This document shows positions 26,484 through 37,375 of a DNA stretch of 60,280 nt, in pieces; the stretch's first letter is position 1; every line of letters starts with the position of its first letter. Source of the stretch: an endosymbiont of Lamellibrachia barhami (GTDB lineage: Bacteria > Pseudomonadota > Gammaproteobacteria > Chromatiales > Chromatiaceae); contig NZ_JAAVSH020000001.1 of NCBI RefSeq assembly GCF_011947365.2, positions 1,466,246 through 1,526,525 of the forward strand, given 5' to 3'. The position numbers and the translations under genes were made by a program. Under the pieces are notes generated by a model that saw nothing but the letters and a program-made list of their open reading frames with translations, did not search any database and had not been told where the DNA came from.

Positions 26484-27064
26484 GCGGCGAACTTTTTCCT
26501 TTCGGCGGCAGAATTGGGTGACATTCTAAGATTGACAAACACCTCATCATGGAAGGAGCGGCGCTATCGCCGCGATTTGCCTAACTATGGAGTAATCGCG
26601 GCAGTATGGTTCATTGCCTCCGTCCTGTTTAATCGTTGAATGCATCCACACCACCTGAAGTGTTCTTGTCCATCGGGACAGAGAAACAGCAGGAAGTGAG
26701 GAAAACCATAATCGAACGACAAGATGGGAAAGAGAGTTTTTTGGGTGGGAGCGCGAGTGTTTTTTTGAGCCGGTCTTTTACTGATTCAGATCAATATTTC
26801 GGTGCGCAATTAAAGAATATTCTTCCCATATGGCCTATAAAAAGTTTAGAGGGTTCTATTTTCTGGAAGGATTGAATATTTGGAGTCGTTGTTTTCTGGT
26901 TCGATATTTACGAAGTTTTGGCAGATGGTCAGAGGGCGCTGACGTAAGAAAAGTCTGGGAGCGTGATTGTATAAATTATATTCCCTTCGCGCTTTGTTCC
27001 AATAATAAACATGGCGTCCTGTGGTTTGGTGCTTGCAGCGTGTATGCAGCAAATGGAGGTTGTT
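26484..27064. other. 581-bp AT-rich intergenic region upstream of the secreted protease gene
   Basis: No convincing gene. Frames at 26636-26875 and 26830-27168 have no recognisable content. AT-rich stretches with TATAAA-like and TATAAATTATA (about 26969) sequences could be promoters of the gene at 27065. The composition change begins here, marking the edge of an insertion into the conserved lpxC-secA neighbourhood. Confidence 0.4.
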
Positions 27065-30000
27065 ATGCGAACATCAGCTTTATTTTTTTTGGCAGCAATA
27101 GCCATAGCGTCAATAGCCGGTCAAGTCCATGCGTGGGGGCAGCTAACAGTAGACGAGTTGAACAATAAAATTTCAATGTACGTACAGTTTGGACCAGATT
27201 CATGGTACCAAAGTAGTGTAGATGCTCAACAAGACTTTATTAAAGGTGCGCGTGTTGGCATGGAAATGTGGGAATCAGTAATCCCTGAGTTGGACGTTGT
27301 ATGGAAAGGTAATCCTGAAGATACTAACATAATTCTATCTGTAAAAGATTGGAGTCCTAGTTCATGGACCGCTCTCTCATTTTTTCCAAACGGGTTCCGC
27401 ACAGGGCTAACGTCGAACTGCACTGATCAGTATCAATGTGAAATACGATTCCACGATCGTAATAAACAAGACTTTAAATATAATTCTTTGCTGTACAAAT
27501 CAAAAGAAGATGCATTTTTTTCATACCAACCTGCCACATACCCGCCTGTCTACTATCATGGGTCTCCAATCGATACCTGTGAAGAAGCTTCGTCAGAACC
27601 CGGTAATATTGGCTTCATAGATGGAACCACTTTCACCACACCATTCAACCCAAGTGCTCAGGTTTCTGATTCAAGCAACCAAGCATCAATAATCATGTTT
27701 CACGAGTTTGGGCATACGTTGGGCATGCAACATTGGCGTCTACCAGTAGATGAATGGATTGACTATTATGGAAATCCGAATCCATCTGGTGGTGATCCCA
27801 TAATCACTGTAGACAAAACACTCTACCCTGACCTTCCTGATGAGTATTATGGCGGTGGAACATGTAAGGATCCATGGATAGGAGACCTTGACTTAAATGC
27901 ACCTATGGTCACTAATCATTTTGCAGATGTAAGTGGTACATTGCCAGAAGGTATACCAGTCGCACCACTAGTACACAATACCCAAGTGGTTTTTTCATCT
28001 GATGTGGATCGTCCGTTTATGCAGAATTACGATCTAACCTACCCGCACACGAGCAAAATTATCGTCATGTCAAATATCAATGAGGACTATTATCACACCA
28101 ACAATTGGTATGACGCGATATATCGGATGTTTGAAACGGAACTACTTTACACAGATAGATACTATGTAATTGATCTGGACTCCAATATTGTTTCAACATA
28201 TGTAGGAACAGGCGAATCAGGTGATTTGGATGGTGATATCACTGCAGCCAGCTTTAATGCCCCATCTGGTTTTTTTGTTGATACAGATGGTTCTCTATAC
28301 ATTGGTGACAGTGGCAATAATAAAATCCGCAAAATCTCACCTGATGGGATAGTTTCGACAGTAGCTGGCACCGGCGAACAAGGCTATAACAATGGCCCAA
28401 TCAATACTGCAACCTTTACTTCACCGGCTTTTTTCGGAAAGGATAGCAGTGGTAACTCATACATTATTGAGGGGGCAGGGCATCACATAAGAAAGATTTC
28501 TGCCGAAGGTGTTGTTACAACATTTGCAGGAACCACTGGTGTGGCTGGTTATGGTGATGGGGTAGGTACATCTGCCCTGTTTAATAACCCCAATTCATTG
28601 GCGATTGATTCGAATGATAATGTTTTCGTATCGGATGGTGGTAACAATAGAATAAGAAAAATCTCTCCTGACGGAATGGTTACTACATTTGCAGGAACTG
28701 GAACTGCTGGCTTTGCAGATGGCCATAGGTTATCAGCGCAATTTGACTATCCTGCAGGCGTTGCCGTTGATAATGTTGACAATATATATATTGCAGATTA
28801 CCAGAATAACAGAGTTCGAAAAATCAAGGCGGGTACTGACAACGTTATTACGATCGCAGGCAATGGATCTAATGGGGTGGTTGACGGTTTTTATCCAATC
28901 GCAGAATTTGGTTCCTTGTCGGATATTTTTGTAGACGATACTGGCAATATTTATGTTACAGAATATTTTACAAGAGTGGTTAGAAAACTTACGCCTGTAG
29001 GTAATGATAGTTACGAAGTCAGTACAATTGCCGGTGCTTTCACAGAGGATGCTGGTTATCAAGATGGTCCGGGAAGCATCGCAAGATTCCATAACCCATC
29101 TGACGTTGGCGCAGATTCAAGAGGCAATATCTTTGTTACTGATCACACAGACCATAGAATAAGAAAAATAAGCACTGCAATTCAACTAACAGTTAATGGA
29201 TCTAAAGTTGGTGGCCGCATCAATAATGCTGATACAGACAACTGGTTTGAGTTCACAGTGTTGACAGAAGACTTATTCACAATTGAAACGCATTCAGGAT
29301 CTTTAAACGATACTTACATTTCATTATACGGGCCGAGTGATGAATATAGACTATTAAAAGAAGATGACGAAAGTGGCGTTGGAAACGCAGCAAAGATTAT
29401 TACGCATCTACTTCCAGGCGCATACAAAATAAAGGTGACCGCGCCTGATGACACAGTCGTCCAAGAAGGTGCTTATACCATTAGAGTCACCTCATCCTCT
29501 TTATATCTAAATTTAGATGGAACGCATACGGACGGCAATATTTCTTTTGCGGGTGACAATGACTGGTATGAGTTTGATGTTATTACAAGGGGAACTTACA
29601 CCATTAAAGCTTCAATGGTTGCAGTATCACAATTAAAAAATGCCCACATGTACTTATATGGCGATGGCTCCGCAGGACAGAATATCCCGACCACTCTTGT
29701 TGAAGAATCCAAGGATACAGTTAACATCGGGGAACCTTCAATTATGAAGGCAGAATTAGACCCAGGAAAATACTGGCTTAGAGTCAGAGCTGAAGAGATG
29801 GATGATACAGGCGCTTACGAACTCACTATTACTTCCAGACTACCACCCATTCCACTAACTAACGGCCCATGGACCGCAGTCGCAGGAAATCCATTGATAT
29901 TCGATGGAACAGCATCATATGCCCAGAATCCCGGTACAACTATTGTGTCGTATGAGTGGGATCTGGATGGTGACGGTATCTTCAACGAAGAACTTGATGA

Positions 30001-30493
30001 TGGAATCATCACTTCACCAGGCATAGTGACCAAAACAATTACATTGCCAAGTTCTGGTGTTGCCGTATTAAAAGTAACAGATAGTATTGGTGACTCTGCA
30101 GAATCAGATGCTGAGATCATAACGATCGGATTGGCCTTTGTAACAAACTACCAAAATTGCTGGGTCAATCGTTTGACGCGCTTTATCAGTCGTTATGGGA
30201 TTATTGTTACTATTAAGAATATTGGCAGTGATGAAATAGAAAATCTCGTGCTGACACTAACAGAGGTACCTAGCAACCGCTTTATCTATGTTCCAGCCAA
30301 AACGTCGGAATTGGGTAACTTGGCACCTGGTGATGAAGCCACTACCGCATGTAATCCTACCACCAAGGAAGCTGACATTCAGACCACCCTCAATCGACGC
30401 ATCCCACCAGACGGCAGTTGGAGTTGGGAGGCTGAATTCGACTTGGGTGGATCTCACTATATAATTCCAAATCTTCCGCCGCTGGCGCCGTAA
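27065..30493 (+). CDS. Secreted multidomain protein: zinc protease, NHL repeats, two PPC domains, PKD-like domain
   Basis: 1142 residues from ATG 27065 (GGAGG 6 bp upstream), which begins with a signal peptide (MRTSALFFLAAIAIASIAG, cut after VHA). Residues 213-223 are HEFGHTLGMQH, the HExxHxxGxxH zinc motif of metzincin-like proteases. From about 377 to 705 there are six NHL-type repeats (GNNKIRKISPDGIVSTVAGT, NNRIRKISPDGMVTTFAGTG and so on), forming a beta-propeller. Residues ~707-810 and ~812-923 are PPC domains (NNADTDNWFEFTV, FAGDNDWYEFDV). About 926-1020 is a PKD-like domain (VSYEWDLDGDGIFNEEL). The last 120 residues are unassigned. Codon use is AT-rich compared with its neighbours, and the gene interrupts a conserved gene order, which suggests transfer. 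The substrate is unknown; adhesion or host-protein cleavage is speculation. Confidence 0.9.
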   Translation: MRTSALFFLAAIAIASIAGQVHAWGQLTVDELNNKISMYVQFGPDSWYQSSVDAQQDFIKGARVGMEMWESVIPELDVVWKGNPEDTNIILSVKDWSPSSWTALSFFPNGFRTGLTSNCTDQYQCEIRFHDRNKQDFKYNSLLYKSKEDAFFSYQPATYPPVYYHGSPIDTCEEASSEPGNIGFIDGTTFTTPFNPSAQVSDSSNQASIIMFHEFGHTLGMQHWRLPVDEWIDYYGNPNPSGGDPIITVDKTLYPDLPDEYYGGGTCKDPWIGDLDLNAPMVTNHFADVSGTLPEGIPVAPLVHNTQVVFSSDVDRPFMQNYDLTYPHTSKIIVMSNINEDYYHTNNWYDAIYRMFETELLYTDRYYVIDLDSNIVSTYVGTGESGDLDGDITAASFNAPSGFFVDTDGSLYIGDSGNNKIRKISPDGIVSTVAGTGEQGYNNGPINTATFTSPAFFGKDSSGNSYIIEGAGHHIRKISAEGVVTTFAGTTGVAGYGDGVGTSALFNNPNSLAIDSNDNVFVSDGGNNRIRKISPDGMVTTFAGTGTAGFADGHRLSAQFDYPAGVAVDNVDNIYIADYQNNRVRKIKAGTDNVITIAGNGSNGVVDGFYPIAEFGSLSDIFVDDTGNIYVTEYFTRVVRKLTPVGNDSYEVSTIAGAFTEDAGYQDGPGSIARFHNPSDVGADSRGNIFVTDHTDHRIRKISTAIQLTVNGSKVGGRINNADTDNWFEFTVLTEDLFTIETHSGSLNDTYISLYGPSDEYRLLKEDDESGVGNAAKIITHLLPGAYKIKVTAPDDTVVQEGAYTIRVTSSSLYLNLDGTHTDGNISFAGDNDWYEFDVITRGTYTIKASMVAVSQLKNAHMYLYGDGSAGQNIPTTLVEESKDTVNIGEPSIMKAELDPGKYWLRVRAEEMDDTGAYELTITSRLPPIPLTNGPWTAVAGNPLIFDGTASYAQNPGTTIVSYEWDLDGDGIFNEELDDGIITSPGIVTKTITLPSSGVAVLKVTDSIGDSAESDAEIITIGLAFVTNYQNCWVNRLTRFISRYGIIVTIKNIGSDEIENLVLTLTEVPSNRFIYVPAKTSELGNLAPGDEATTACNPTTKEADIQTTLNRRIPPDGSWSWEAEFDLGGSHYIIPNLPPLAP

Positions 30494-30566
30494 GTATGGA
30501 TGAGGTATTTGGGGTCTATCTAACCGGGGTGCAGGTCTTGCGATAGAGCATGGGTGGGTTCCCTTT

Positions 30567-31046
30567 TTATCTGCTCCCGTGCTTACTCAGGCGCAGCAGC
30601 GCCTCCCGCAGTTCGTCTGATTCGGTACACTCGGCGGTACTGCGAATCATCTCGGCGCTCTCTGCGGAAAGGGTCAGCGGTTCCTCCGGGTGGTGCCGTT
30701 CGGCCGGTGCCGATTGGGGCAGGAATACCTTGATCTTGATACTTTCCAGCGCCACGCCTTCGGACTTCATTTTTTCCCGCAAATCCCGTCCCAGGTAACG
30801 GAACCGGCTGGCCCAGGCGGGTGAGTCGACAAACAGCACCAGCCGGGTTTCATGGGGTACAGCTCCGATGCAATGGTCGCCCAGGGGTTCGGGCAGCAGC
30901 TGGCGAATCCTGGCCAATAGCGCCGCATGTTGCGCCAGTTTTTTGTTCAGGGTTTTGATCGATTCCCGGGAGCCAAACAGCTCTTCCAGCGACTTCATCT
31001 TGCTTTGCATGGGCAAATCATAGGAGAATGCGCGGCTGTATGCCAT
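30567..31046 (-). CDS. DUF721 / DciA-like protein
   Basis: 159 residues. The core LNKKLAQHAALLARIRQLLP, then HCIGAVPHETRLVLFVDSPA and WASRFRYLGRDLREKM matches the DUF721 family. DciA, its characterised member, loads the replicative helicase DnaB in bacteria lacking DnaC. This short gene divergent from the M23 peptidase, between lpxC and secA, is typical of gammaproteobacteria. The start could be internal (ATG at about 31010 or 30998) because the first 12-16 residues are not conserved-looking. Confidence 0.85.
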   Translation of the reverse strand: MAYSRAFSYDLPMQSKMKSLEELFGSRESIKTLNKKLAQHAALLARIRQLLPEPLGDHCIGAVPHETRLVLFVDSPAWASRFRYLGRDLREKMKSEGVALESIKIKVFLPQSAPAERHHPEEPLTLSAESAEMIRSTAECTESDELREALLRLSKHGSR

Positions 31047-31137
31047 CGCAATTGGCAGAGAAAGGCCTAAAGGTTTCGGCTTAAGCGGTCGATAAATGCT
31101 GTAGTTCCCCCTGAAAATCCCGGATAGAACTGGTTAA

Positions 31138-32076
31138 ATGAAGATCATCTACCTGCGTGGCATCGGAAAGAGCTGTAGTACTACAGGACGTTGTCTATCG
31201 GCAATCACCCTACTTGGACTGCTTTGCGTCTTTGGCGCAGGCATGCTCTTGACCGGTTACAAAATGGGTGTGCAGGACGTGACCTTTCCTGAGCACCAGC
31301 TGGTGCGTTCCCTGAGAGATACCTTCATTCAGGAGCGCCTTCTGCTGGAAGATACCAGGACCGATGCCCAGGAGCGCATCGATGGCCTGGCCATGCGGCT
31401 GGGGCAGTTGCAGGCCAATCTGCTGAGGTTGGATGCCCTTGGACAGCGTCTGGTGGATATCGGCAGCCTGGATAAGGGTGAGTTCAGTTTCGAGGCGCCG
31501 TCAGCGGTGGGTGGCCCGGTAGTGGCTGAAGTTGCGAAATCGCAGTCGGTGCTGCCGGAGATCCTGAAGGATATGGACAGTCTGGAAGCGCTTATTGCGA
31601 ACCGGGAACAGCAGTTGATGTTGCTGGAAGATCTGATTATGAACTCGGAGCTGGAAAAATCCGTACACCCTGCCGGTCGTCCCGTGGCCAAGGGATGGAT
31701 CTCCTCTTACTACGGCATGCGCAACGATCCGTTTACCGGTAAGCGCACCATGCACAAGGGGATGGACTTCGCCGGCAAAAAGGGCTCGGATGTGGTTGCG
31801 GTGGCGGCAGGCGTGGTGACCAAGGCGGGCAAACAGAGTGGCTACGGTTACCTCATTGAGATCAATCACGGCAAAGGTTACGTTACCCGTTACGGCCACA
31901 ATGCCCAGGTTGATGTCAAAATCGGCGATCGGGTGCAGCAGGGTCAGACCATCGGCAGCATGGGTTCCACCGGCCGCTCCACAGGTCCTCACGTCCATTT
32001 CGAGGTGCTGCGCAATGGTAAAACCGTCAATCCCACCAAATATATCCGTTCCAAGCGCACCGAAGCGCGAGCCTGA
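31138..32076 (+). CDS. M23 family metallopeptidase with N-terminal membrane anchor
   Basis: 312 residues. One N-terminal transmembrane segment (AITLLGLLCVFGAGMLLTGY), a coiled-coil region (about 60-180, rich in Leu and Gln), and a C-terminal LytM domain. The domain has HKGMDFAGKKGSDVVAVAAG (first His ligand with the Asp), GYGYLIEINHGKGYVTRYGH, and PHVHFEVLRNG (HxH). All zinc ligands are present, so it is probably an active peptidoglycan endopeptidase. M23 proteins beside secA are common in this clade. Confidence 0.93.
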   Translation: MKIIYLRGIGKSCSTTGRCLSAITLLGLLCVFGAGMLLTGYKMGVQDVTFPEHQLVRSLRDTFIQERLLLEDTRTDAQERIDGLAMRLGQLQANLLRLDALGQRLVDIGSLDKGEFSFEAPSAVGGPVVAEVAKSQSVLPEILKDMDSLEALIANREQQLMLLEDLIMNSELEKSVHPAGRPVAKGWISSYYGMRNDPFTGKRTMHKGMDFAGKKGSDVVAVAAGVVTKAGKQSGYGYLIEINHGKGYVTRYGHNAQVDVKIGDRVQQGQTIGSMGSTGRSTGPHVHFEVLRNGKTVNPTKYIRSKRTEARA

Positions 32077-32272
32077 TTTCCGCAAAGCTCTCTTTTTCTG
32101 AAATCCTGTTGGTCTTGAATCCAGCGGATTGATCCGCATATTTGCTGGAACAGTGCCGGATAAGGTGCTGGAACAGCATCATCACTCCATCTTTCCCCTC
32201 CTGTCTTCATGAAATCGATGGCATGGGGTATGATTGCCCGATTTCGCATTTTTCACGGACACCAACAACTAC

Positions 32273-35089
32273 ATGGTCACCAATATCTTCAAGAAGGTCT
32301 TCGGCAGCCGCAACGAGCGTCTGATCAAGCGGATGAGCAAGAGTGTTGCTCAGATTAGTGCGCTGGAAGCGGATATGGAGGCGCTTTCGGATGAAGCGCT
32401 GAGTGCCAAGACTCAGGAGTTTCGCGAACGTCTGGAGAAGGGGGAGTCTCTCGACTCACTCCTGAACGAGGCCTTTGCCGCAGTGCGTGAGGCGGGGCGT
32501 CGGGCCATGCAGATGCGTCACTTCGACGTGCAGCTGATCGGCGGTATGGTGCTCAACCAGGGCAAGATCGCGGAGATGCGAACCGGTGAAGGCAAGACCC
32601 TGGTCGCCACTCTGGCGGTCTATCTCAATGCCTTGCCCGCCAAGGGTGTGCATGTGGTGACGGTGAACGACTATCTGGCCCGTCGCGACGCGGTCTGGAT
32701 GGCCAAGATCTACCACTTCATGGGGCTGAGTACGGGTGTCATCAACTCCTCCGGTGGAGCGGGGTCTGACAGTGCATCCTACCTCTATGATCCCGAACAC
32801 AATGGTTCCACGGGTGGCTTCCCGCACCTGCGCCCCGTTGAGCGTAAAGCGGCTTATGCCGCTGACGTGATCTATGGCACCAACAATGAATTCGGCTTCG
32901 ACTATCTGCGCGACAATATGGCGTTCAGCGGAGAGCAAAGGGTACAGCGTCCCCCTTTCTTTGCCATCGTGGATGAGGTGGACTCCATCCTCATCGATGA
33001 GGCACGTACACCGCTGATTATCTCCGGCCCCACCGACGACAGTTCCAATCTTTACCAGGCGGTCGATGCGATCATTCCGCAGCTGACGCGGCAGGATCCC
33101 ATCACCAACGACGAGGGGCAGCCGGACTTCGGTCCCGGTGACTTTTCGGTGGATGAGAAGGCGCGCCAGACCTTTCTCAGCGAAGAGGGACATCAGCATG
33201 TGGAGGATATGCTGACTGAGGCCGGGCTGCTGGATGAGAACGCAAGCCTCTACGATTCAGCCAATATCATGCTGATGCACCATGTGAATGCGGCGCTGCG
33301 TGCCCATGCTCTGTTCCAGAAGGACGTGGAGTACATCGTCAAGGATGGGCAGATCGTTATTGTCGACGAATTTACCGGCCGCACCATGCATGGCCGCCGC
33401 TGGTCCGATGGGCTGCACCAGGCAGTCGAGGCCAAAGAGGGTGTGGAGATTCAGCACGAGAATCAGACGCTTGCCTCGATCACCTTCCAGAACTATTTCC
33501 GGCTTTACGAGAAACTGTCGGGTATGACGGGTACTGCCGATACCGAGGCCTTCGAGTTTCAACAGATCTATGGATTGGAGGTAGTGGTCATCCCCACCAA
33601 CATGCCCATGATCCGTGACGATAAGGGTGACCTGATTTTTCTTACGCCGGATGAGAAGTATCAGGCGATCCTCGAAGATGTAGAGGATTGCGTGAAGCGG
33701 GGTCAGCCGGTGCTGGTGGGCACCGCCTCTATCGAGACCTCGGAACTGGTCTCCAATCTGCTTCAGCAGGCCAATGTCGAGCATAAGGTACTGAACGCCA
33801 AGCACCACGAGCACGAGGCCGAGATCGTAGCTCAGGCCGGTGCGCCGGGAGCCGTTACCATCGCCACCAATATGGCGGGCCGTGGTACGGACATCGTGTT
33901 GGGCGGCAATCTTGAGACTCAGTTGGCTGTGTTGGGAGAGGAGCCGGACAAGGTAAAAGTCGATGAGATGACTGAGACGTGGGGGTTGGTTCACAAGCAG
34001 GTCATTGAGTCTGGTGGTCTGCACGTGGTGGGTACCGAGCGCCATGAGTCCCGCCGTATCGACAACCAGTTGCGGGGCCGCTCCGGCCGCCAGGGTGATC
34101 CGGGTTCAAGCCGCTTCTATCTTTCGCTGGACGACAGCCTGATGCGCATATTCGCCTCCGACAAGATGAGCGGTATCATGAAGCGGTTGGGCATGGAGGA
34201 TGGCGAGGCGATCGAGCATCCCTGGGTGACCAAGGCGATCGAGAATGCGCAGCGCAAGGTTGAGGGGCGCAACTTTGATATCCGCAAACAGCTGCTCGAA
34301 TACGATGATGTGGCCAATGACCAACGCAAGGTGGTCTATCAGCAGCGTAACGAACTGATGGAGACGGAGGACATCTCCGAGACTATCGCCAGTCTGCGCG
34401 CCGACGTGGTGGATGTGGTGATGCACCGGTCTATCCCCCATGAGAGCCTTGAAGAGCAGTGGGACATTCCCGGACTGAGTCAGACGCTCTCTGATGAGTT
34501 TAGTGGAGAGTGGCCGATCCAGCAGTGGCTGGATGATGACCATGATCTGCATGAAGAGACTCTCCAGGCGCGTATTGAGGAGACGCTCAAGGCTGAGTAC
34601 CAGAAGAAAGAGGGTTTCGTCGGTGCTGAGGGGATGCGTCAGTTCGAGAAGGGCGTGATGCTGCAGACGCTCGACGGTATCTGGAAAGAGCATCTGGCCG
34701 CGATGGACTATCTGCGCCAGGGGATTCACCTGCGGGGATATGCGCAGAAAAATCCCAAGCAGGAGTACAAACGCGAGGCTTTCGAGATGTTTTCCAACAT
34801 GCTCGACAGCATCAAAACTGAAGTTGTGGGTGTTCTCGCCAAGGTTCAGGTACAGATGCCGGAAGAGATGGCGCTGCAGGACCACTCTCAGCAGGACACT
34901 GACTTTGAGTTCAAGCATGAAGAGTTTCATGGCCTGACCGAAGAGGAACAGACGGTGCCGCAACAGGCCGCTGCTGGAAAGGAAGAGCATCAGCCGTTTG
35001 TGCGCGAGGGACGCAAGATCGGGCGCAATGAACCCTGCCCATGTGGTTCTGGTAAGAAATACAAGCAGTGTCATGGGCGCATCGCCTGA
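32273..35089 (+). CDS. secA: Preprotein translocase ATPase SecA
   Basis: 938 residues from ATG 32273; the upstream in-frame extension to 32234 lacks similarity. Walker A is [14 protein letters not shown], the DEAD-like motif [16 protein letters not shown], the second motor domain has [14 protein letters not shown], and [20 protein letters not shown]. The C-terminal zinc finger is [14 protein letters not shown], which binds SecB and ribosomes. It is slightly longer than the E. coli protein (901), mostly in the first third. No SecM-like leader was found. Confidence 0.98.
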   Translation: MVTNIFKKVFGSRNERLIKRMSKSVAQISALEADMEALSDEALSAKTQEFRERLEKGESLDSLLNEAFAAVREAGRRAMQMRHFDVQLIGGMVLNQGKIAEMRTGEGKTLVATLAVYLNALPAKGVHVVTVNDYLARRDAVWMAKIYHFMGLSTGVINSSGGAGSDSASYLYDPEHNGSTGGFPHLRPVERKAAYAADVIYGTNNEFGFDYLRDNMAFSGEQRVQRPPFFAIVDEVDSILIDEARTPLIISGPTDDSSNLYQAVDAIIPQLTRQDPITNDEGQPDFGPGDFSVDEKARQTFLSEEGHQHVEDMLTEAGLLDENASLYDSANIMLMHHVNAALRAHALFQKDVEYIVKDGQIVIVDEFTGRTMHGRRWSDGLHQAVEAKEGVEIQHENQTLASITFQNYFRLYEKLSGMTGTADTEAFEFQQIYGLEVVVIPTNMPMIRDDKGDLIFLTPDEKYQAILEDVEDCVKRGQPVLVGTASIETSELVSNLLQQANVEHKVLNAKHHEHEAEIVAQAGAPGAVTIATNMAGRGTDIVLGGNLETQLAVLGEEPDKVKVDEMTETWGLVHKQVIESGGLHVVGTERHESRRIDNQLRGRSGRQGDPGSSRFYLSLDDSLMRIFASDKMSGIMKRLGMEDGEAIEHPWVTKAIENAQRKVEGRNFDIRKQLLEYDDVANDQRKVVYQQRNELMETEDISETIASLRADVVDVVMHRSIPHESLEEQWDIPGLSQTLSDEFSGEWPIQQWLDDDHDLHEETLQARIEETLKAEYQKKEGFVGAEGMRQFEKGVMLQTLDGIWKEHLAAMDYLRQGIHLRGYAQKNPKQEYKREAFEMFSNMLDSIKTEVVGVLAKVQVQMPEEMALQDHSQQDTDFEFKHEEFHGLTEEEQTVPQQAAAGKEEHQPFVREGRKIGRNEPCPCGSGKKYKQCHGRIA

Positions 35090-35091
35090 TC

Positions 35092-36294
35092 ATGGGGGGT
35101 GACGTCTACTCTGTCCCCGGCATTCGCCTGGGGGTGGCGGCAGCGGGCATCAAGTATTCCGACAGGAATGACCTGCTTGTCATAGCGTTACCTGAGGGGG
35201 GGTGTTGCGCCGGCGTCTTTACCCGTAATGCGTTTTGTGCGGCCCCGGTGCAAGTGGCCAAACAGCATATGGGGGCAGAAGCCCCCCGTTATCTGCTGAT
35301 CAATTCAGGAAATGCCAATGCCGGCACCGGCGACCAGGGCATGTTGGATGCGCAACGCTCCTGTGCGGCGCTGGCTGAGGTTACCGGCTGTAAGGCTGCC
35401 CAGGTTCTGCCCTTCTCCACCGGTGTGATTGGTGAGAATCTGCCGGTCGATTGCATTGCACAGGCGCTGCCGAAAGCGATTGAGTCGTTGGATGAGGCGT
35501 CGTGGGAGGTGGCCGCGGCGGCGATAATGACCACCGACACCCGCCCCAAAGTGGTATCCCGACAGTTTGATCTGGCGGGAGAGACTATCACTGTGACTGG
35601 CATTGCCAAAGGCTCCGGTATGATCCGGCCCGATATGGCCACCATGCTGGCCTATCTGGCAACGGATCTGGCCGTGGATGTTTCGCTGTTGCAGCAGTGC
35701 CTGCTCGATGCGGTCCAGCCCTCCTTCAATAGCATTACCGTGGATGGGGATACCTCCACCAATGACGCCTGCATGCTGCTGGCCAGTGGCAAGGCCGGGG
35801 TTGAATTGGTGTCTGATGTCGATTCTGAGGCATACCGGAAACTGAGTCAGACGGTCACCGAGGTCTGCATGTCTCTTGCGCGTGAGATAGTGCGGGACGG
35901 CGAGGGCGCAACCAAACTGGTCGAAGTGCTGGTGGAATCCGCAACCAGTGAGCGGGAGGCGAGATCGGTTGCCTATACTATTGCCCACTCCCCACTGGTC
36001 AAGACCGCGCTTTTTGCCTCCGACCCCAACTGGGGGCGTATTCTCGCCGCAGTGGGGCGGGCTGGCCTGGAAGATTTGGTCATTGATCGGGTGGAGATCT
36101 GGCTCGATGACGTATGTATCGTCCGGGATGGGGGACGCGCCGCAGACTATACGGAAGCGGCAGGACAGCAGGTGATGGATCGCGCCGAATTTACCATCGG
36201 TGTGAAACTGGGCCGAGGTCATGCCGCAACACGGATACTGACCTGCGATCTTTCCTACGACTACGTCAAGATCAATGCTGAATACCGAACCTGA
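35092..36294 (+). CDS. argJ: Bifunctional ornithine acetyltransferase / N-acetylglutamate synthase
   Basis: 400 residues from ATG 35092, two bases after the secA stop. The self-cleavage site is KGSGMIRPDMATMLAYLATD, with the Thr after Ala-Met-Ala becoming the nucleophile. Substrate-site segments are TTDTRPKV and SDPNWGRILAAVGRAG, and the C-terminus Y-V-K-I-N-A-E-Y-R-T is standard. It recycles the acetyl group in arginine synthesis. It follows secA as in many gammaproteobacteria. Confidence 0.97.
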   Translation: MGGDVYSVPGIRLGVAAAGIKYSDRNDLLVIALPEGGCCAGVFTRNAFCAAPVQVAKQHMGAEAPRYLLINSGNANAGTGDQGMLDAQRSCAALAEVTGCKAAQVLPFSTGVIGENLPVDCIAQALPKAIESLDEASWEVAAAAIMTTDTRPKVVSRQFDLAGETITVTGIAKGSGMIRPDMATMLAYLATDLAVDVSLLQQCLLDAVQPSFNSITVDGDTSTNDACMLLASGKAGVELVSDVDSEAYRKLSQTVTEVCMSLAREIVRDGEGATKLVEVLVESATSEREARSVAYTIAHSPLVKTALFASDPNWGRILAAVGRAGLEDLVIDRVEIWLDDVCIVRDGGRAADYTEAAGQQVMDRAEFTIGVKLGRGHAATRILTCDLSYDYVKINAEYRT

Positions 36295-36322
36295 TGGATT
36301 GACCTTGACTCACCTCACCACC

Positions 36323-36385
36323 GTAGGCCGGTTCAAGCGTAGCGGAACCGGCAACGCCCGATCCGCTGCGCTTGATCGTGCCTAC
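36323..36385. repeat. Imperfect palindromic intergenic repeat
   Basis: GTAGGC ... GCCTAC ends enclose TCAAGCGTAGCGGA and its near-complement TCCGCTGCGCTTGA (13 of 14). This GTAGGCCGG-type hairpin resembles dispersed repeats in proteobacterial genomes. It lies between argJ and the Nudix-ThiE gene and may also stop transcription partly. Confidence 0.6.
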
Positions 36386-36420
36386 GTCTTGAGCAACTTC
36401 AATCAAGAAACCAAAACAGA

Positions 36421-37362
36421 GTGTTGATCCACGTCGCCGCCGCAGCTATCGAGGACGACCAAGGCCGCATTTTGATCGCCCGCCGTCCGCAACATGTGCA
36501 TCAGGGTGGACTCTGGGAGTTCCCCGGCGGCAAGCTGGAGGCGGGTGAGTCGCCGCTGCAGGCGCTGGAACGGGAACTGCTGGAGGAACTCGACGTCCGG
36601 CCGCTGCGGTCTGAACCGCTGATCCGCATCACCCATCACTATGAAAATCGTTCCGTGCTCCTTGATGTCCACCGGGTGAGTGCCTTTGCGGGGACGCCCC
36701 GGGGTGTCGAGGGCCAGCCGCTTCGTTGGTGCAGACCACAGGAGATGCGTCCGGAGGTGTTTCCTGCGGCAGATCGACCGGTCATTACTGCGCTGCAGTT
36801 GCCGTCTCGTTATCTAATCACCGGCGCAGATTCATCACGGCCGGAACAGTTTCTGCGGCGCCTTGAACAGGTTTTACAGCTGGGCGTACGTATCATCCAG
36901 TTGCGCGCCCATGAACTCTCAGATCGGGATTACCGGGGACTGGTGGATGCAGCCAGGAAAGCAACTGGAAAGGTGGGCGCCCGCCTCATGCTGAATCGTC
37001 CGGACAATATCCTGGACTGGGCCGGGCTGGCGGATGGTCTGCACCTCAATCGACATACATTGATGTCACTGCAACGACGTCCTGCGAACGCAGGCCTGGT
37101 GGGGGCCTCCTGCCATGATCCGGAGGAACTTGCTCGCGCTGTCGATCTGGGACTGGACTACGCGCTATTGTCACCCGTGCTGCCGACGGCCAGCCATCCT
37201 GATGCGGAACCTTTGGGGTGGGAACGGTTTGAGGCATGGGTCGATCAAGCCAATCTTCCAGTCTATGCGCTGGGGGGTATGCGGTTGGAAACGATGGTTG
37301 AGGCAAGGCGACGTGGCGCCCAGGGTATTGCGGCTATTCGTGGATTGTGGCCGGAAAACTGA
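36421..37362 (+). CDS. Nudix hydrolase (MutT-like) fused to ThiE-like thiamine phosphate synthase domain
   Basis: 313 residues from GTG 36421. Residues 1-130 are a MutT-type Nudix domain with the box GGKLEAGESPLQALERELLE then EL, all key Glu present; it probably removes 8-oxo-dGTP. Residues ~135-313 are a TIM-barrel of the ThiE/TenI type (QLRAHELSDRDYRGLVDAAR, LSPVLPTASHPDAEPLGW, ALGGM near the end). This fusion downstream of secA/argJ is well known in gammaproteobacteria. Whether the ThiE-like half makes thiamine phosphate is uncertain. Confidence 0.93.
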   Translation: MLIHVAAAAIEDDQGRILIARRPQHVHQGGLWEFPGGKLEAGESPLQALERELLEELDVRPLRSEPLIRITHHYENRSVLLDVHRVSAFAGTPRGVEGQPLRWCRPQEMRPEVFPAADRPVITALQLPSRYLITGADSSRPEQFLRRLEQVLQLGVRIIQLRAHELSDRDYRGLVDAARKATGKVGARLMLNRPDNILDWAGLADGLHLNRHTLMSLQRRPANAGLVGASCHDPEELARAVDLGLDYALLSPVLPTASHPDAEPLGWERFEAWVDQANLPVYALGGMRLETMVEARRRGAQGIAAIRGLWPEN

Positions 37363-37375
37363 AACAGTTTTGGAC

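Noticed and set aside
32456-34045. Long minus-strand frames opposite secA
   Set aside because: They mirror secA codons and have no signature of their own.
36323-36385. Possible attC or IS end after argJ
   Set aside because: There are no R boxes of attC type and no flanking element; it fits a dispersed intergenic hairpin.
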